A stretch of DNA of 64,000 bases from Lasioglossum baleicum (Eukaryota; Arthropoda; Insecta; Hymenoptera; Halictidae): NCBI RefSeq assembly GCF_051020765.1, contig NW_027469322.1, positions 1 through 64,000 on the forward strand. The letters are read 5' to 3'. Shown piece after piece: positions 63,149 to 64,000 of this stretch; the first letter of the stretch is position 1, and each line of letters starts with the position of its first letter. The position numbers and the translations under genes are program-made. The notes beneath the pieces were generated by a model. The model was not told the DNA's origin. It made no database searches and was given only the letters and a program-made list of their open reading frames with translations.

Positions 63149-64000
63149 GCGTTATGCGTTATGCGTTATGCGTTATGCGTTATGCGTTATGCGTTATGCG
63201 TTATGCGTTATGCGTTATGCGTTATGCGTTATGCGTTATGCGTTATGCGTTATGCGTTATGCGTTATGCGTTATGCGTTATGCGTTATGCGTTATGCGTT
63301 ATGCGTTATGCGTTATGCGTTATGCGTTATGCGTTATGCGTTATGCGTTATGCGTTATGCGTTAAGCGTTATGCGTTGCGCGTTACGCGTTACGCGTTAC
63401 GCGTTACGAGTTATGCGTTATGCGTTATGGGCTATTCGTTATGCGTTATGCGTTATGCGTTATGCGTTATGCGTTATGCGTTATGCGTTATGCGTTATGC
63501 GTTATGCGTTATGCGTTATGCGTTATGCGTTATGCGTTATGCGTCAAGCGTTATCCGTTATGCGTTATGCGTTATGCGTTTTGCGTTATGCGTTATGCGT
63601 TATGCGTTATGCGTTATGCGTTATGCGTTATGCGTTATGCGTTATGCGTTATGCGTTATGCGTTATGCGTTATGCGTTATGCGTTATGCGTTATGCGTTA
63701 TGCGTTATGCGTTATGCGTTATGGGCTATTCGTTATGCGTCTTGCGTTATCCGTTATGCGTTATGCGTTATCCGTTATGCGTTATGCGTTATGCGTTATG
63801 CGTTATGCGTTATGCGTCAAGCGTTATCCGTTATGCGTTATGCGTTATGCGTTTTGCGTTATGCGTTATGCGTTATGCGTTATGCGTTATGCGTTATGCG
63901 TTATGCGTTATGCGTTATGCGTTATGCGTTATGCGTTATGCCTTATGCGTTATGCGTTATGCGTTATGCGTTATGCGTTATGAGCTATGCGTTACGCGTT
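62527..64000 (+). repeat. Terminal duplication, 0.83-0.85 kb period, second copy cut
   Basis: Order in both copies: GCGTTAA (62527, 63359), GCGTTGC (62541, 63373), four GCGTTAC, GAGTTAT (62576, 63408), GGGCTAT-TCGTTAT (62596, 63429), GCGTCAA-CCGTTAT (62687, 63541), GCGTTTT (62722, 63576), GGGCTAT-TCGTTAT-GCGTCTT (62876, 63723), two CCGTTAT, GCGTCAA (62967, 63814), GCGTTTT (63002, 63849). The first copy then has the 11-unit GCGTTGT tract. The second instead has GCCTTAT (63939) and the start of a module E (63982). The first copy carries a six-base unit at 62590; the second does not. Confidence 0.87.

Larger units (their letters stand above)
23802..63820 (+). repeat. GCGTCAA - plain - CCGTTAT module, 20 copies
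   Basis: GCGTCAA is followed one unit later by CCGTTAT. Starts: 23802, 25503, 26154, 26616, 29409, 32804, 35100, 40833, 43493, 44851, 45383, 47924, 49275, 54085, 54659, 61470, 62687, 62967, 63541, 63814. At 25503 and 26616 the middle unit is ACGTTAT. A GCGTTTT unit stands exactly 63 bases upstream at 23739, 32741 and 35037. The module is found in two contexts: ahead of GCGTTGT tracts (29409, 32804, 35100, 54659) and inside module E (40833 to 49275, 61470). Confidence 0.88.
40742..63988 (+). repeat. Module E (GAGCTAT), 9 copies
   Basis: The full form runs GCTTTAT, plain, GCGTTAC, plain, GAGCTAT, GCGTTAC, plain, GCGATAT, three to five plain units, GCGTCAA, plain, CCGTTAT, plain units, GCGTTAA, GCGTCAT, GCGATAT. 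Full copies: 40742-40881, 43409-43541, 44760-44899, 45292-45431, 47840-47972, 49184-49323. The copy with GAGCTAT at 61407 lacks GCTTTAT. The one at 59048 keeps only GAGCTAT-GCGTTAC, and the one at 63982 is cut by the window end. The copies at 43409 and 47840 share the 133-base length; the other four full copies are 140 bases. This fits the long duplications described separately. Confidence 0.88.
1..64000 (+). repeat. GCGTTAT heptanucleotide satellite array
   Basis: The window is filled from first to last base by head-to-tail copies of GCGTTAT; no copy is inverted. Most units are exact, and the rest differ by one to four bases. Unit starts keep the same position modulo 7 apart from 14 one-base length changes, so about 9,140 units are present. 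The + strand is G- and T-rich (five of seven bases), and each unit holds one CpG. The array starts and ends mid-array, so its true length exceeds 64 kb. The many + strand open frames are by-products of the 7-base period and are not annotated as genes. Composition and length fit satellite DNA; whether the host is eukaryotic or prokaryotic cannot be read from the repeat alone. Confidence 0.98.
61911..64000 (+). repeat. Domain IV: variant-dense, GCGTTGT-rich end
   Basis: Variant units are denser here than elsewhere. The stretch holds GCGTTGT tracts (61988, 62422, 63037), two copies of module D in quick succession (62016 and 62282), GCGTTGC/GCGTTAC/GAGTTAT clusters (62541, 63373), GCGTCTT units (62890, 63737) and one of the 14 off-length units. 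GCGTCTT is otherwise seen only at 26084 and 27218. Higher divergence may mean the array edge is near, but the window ends before any unique sequence appears. Confidence 0.7.

Noticed and set aside
1..64000. Telomere (TTATGCG read as a telomere-like repeat; GGGTTAT units give TTATGGG)
   Set aside because: The unit has no run of three G, the array has no visible end, and complex modules up to kilobases long are unlike telomerase products. GGGTTAT is only a minor variant.
1..64000. CRISPR array
   Set aside because: There are no spacers; intervals between variant units are more of the same monomer.
1..64000. Replication-origin iterons or DnaA boxes (TTATCCG in CCGTTAT variants)
   Set aside because: TTATCCG matches only the first part of TTATCCACA, occurs as part of copied modules, and there is no AT-rich unwinding region or rep/dnaA gene.
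1..64000. Base-calling or polymerase artefact making the whole array
   Set aside because: Linked multi-unit variant modules recur 10-32 times with exact spacings and obey duplication logic, which random miscalls or primer-free synthesis would not give. Artefact remains possible for the off-length cluster at 16.2-19.3 kb and for plain-run lengths.
1..64000. HIP1-type (GCGATCGC) or Dam-site biology
   Set aside because: No GATC is found; GCGATAT and GCGCGAT are simple variants of the heptamer.

Overview
The whole 64,000-base window is one uninterrupted satellite. The heptamer GCGTTAT (minus strand ATAACGC) is repeated head to tail about 9,140 times, always in the same orientation, and it runs off both ends of the window. 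I find no gene, RNA gene, insertion sequence, CRISPR array, origin or unique-sequence stretch of even 100 bases. The long open frames on the + strand are arithmetic: seven is not a multiple of three, so all three forward frames read the same stop-free seven-codon cycle (peptide MRYALCV). Every minus-strand frame meets TAA once per 21 bases.

The array is hierarchical. Most units are perfect, but multi-unit modules carrying fixed sets of point variants recur many times, as in higher-order satellites shaped by unequal exchange. The layout is: (I) 1-23738, a left family marked by a GAGTTTT-led six-unit module A, single CGGCTTT units, and GCGTCAT and GCGTTAC tracts; (II) 23739-31956, a mosaic zone where right-family markers first appear while left-family modules persist to 31515; (III) 31957-61910, a right family built of modules B (GCGCTAT-GCGGTAT), C (GCATTAT), D (GAGTTAT/GGGTCAT), E (GAGCTAT) and H (GCGTTGT/GGGCTAT), with duplications 0.8 to 8.4 kb apart; (IV) 61911-64000, a more variant-rich stretch with GCGTTGT tracts of 8 and 11 units and an ~0.83-0.85 kb duplication.

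Register is kept very strictly. I count only 14 units whose length is not 7, all off by one base, and nine of them lie within 16238-19307. The unit carries one CpG per 7 bases, with almost no CpG-to-TpG/CpA decay.

The organism cannot be named from this sequence. A satellite of this size suggests heterochromatin or a selfish chromosome region in a eukaryote with little CpG methylation. An extreme expansion of the short heptamer repeats known from filamentous cyanobacteria and large sulfur bacteria (Beggiatoa) is the other reading. No genes act together here; any function would be structural.
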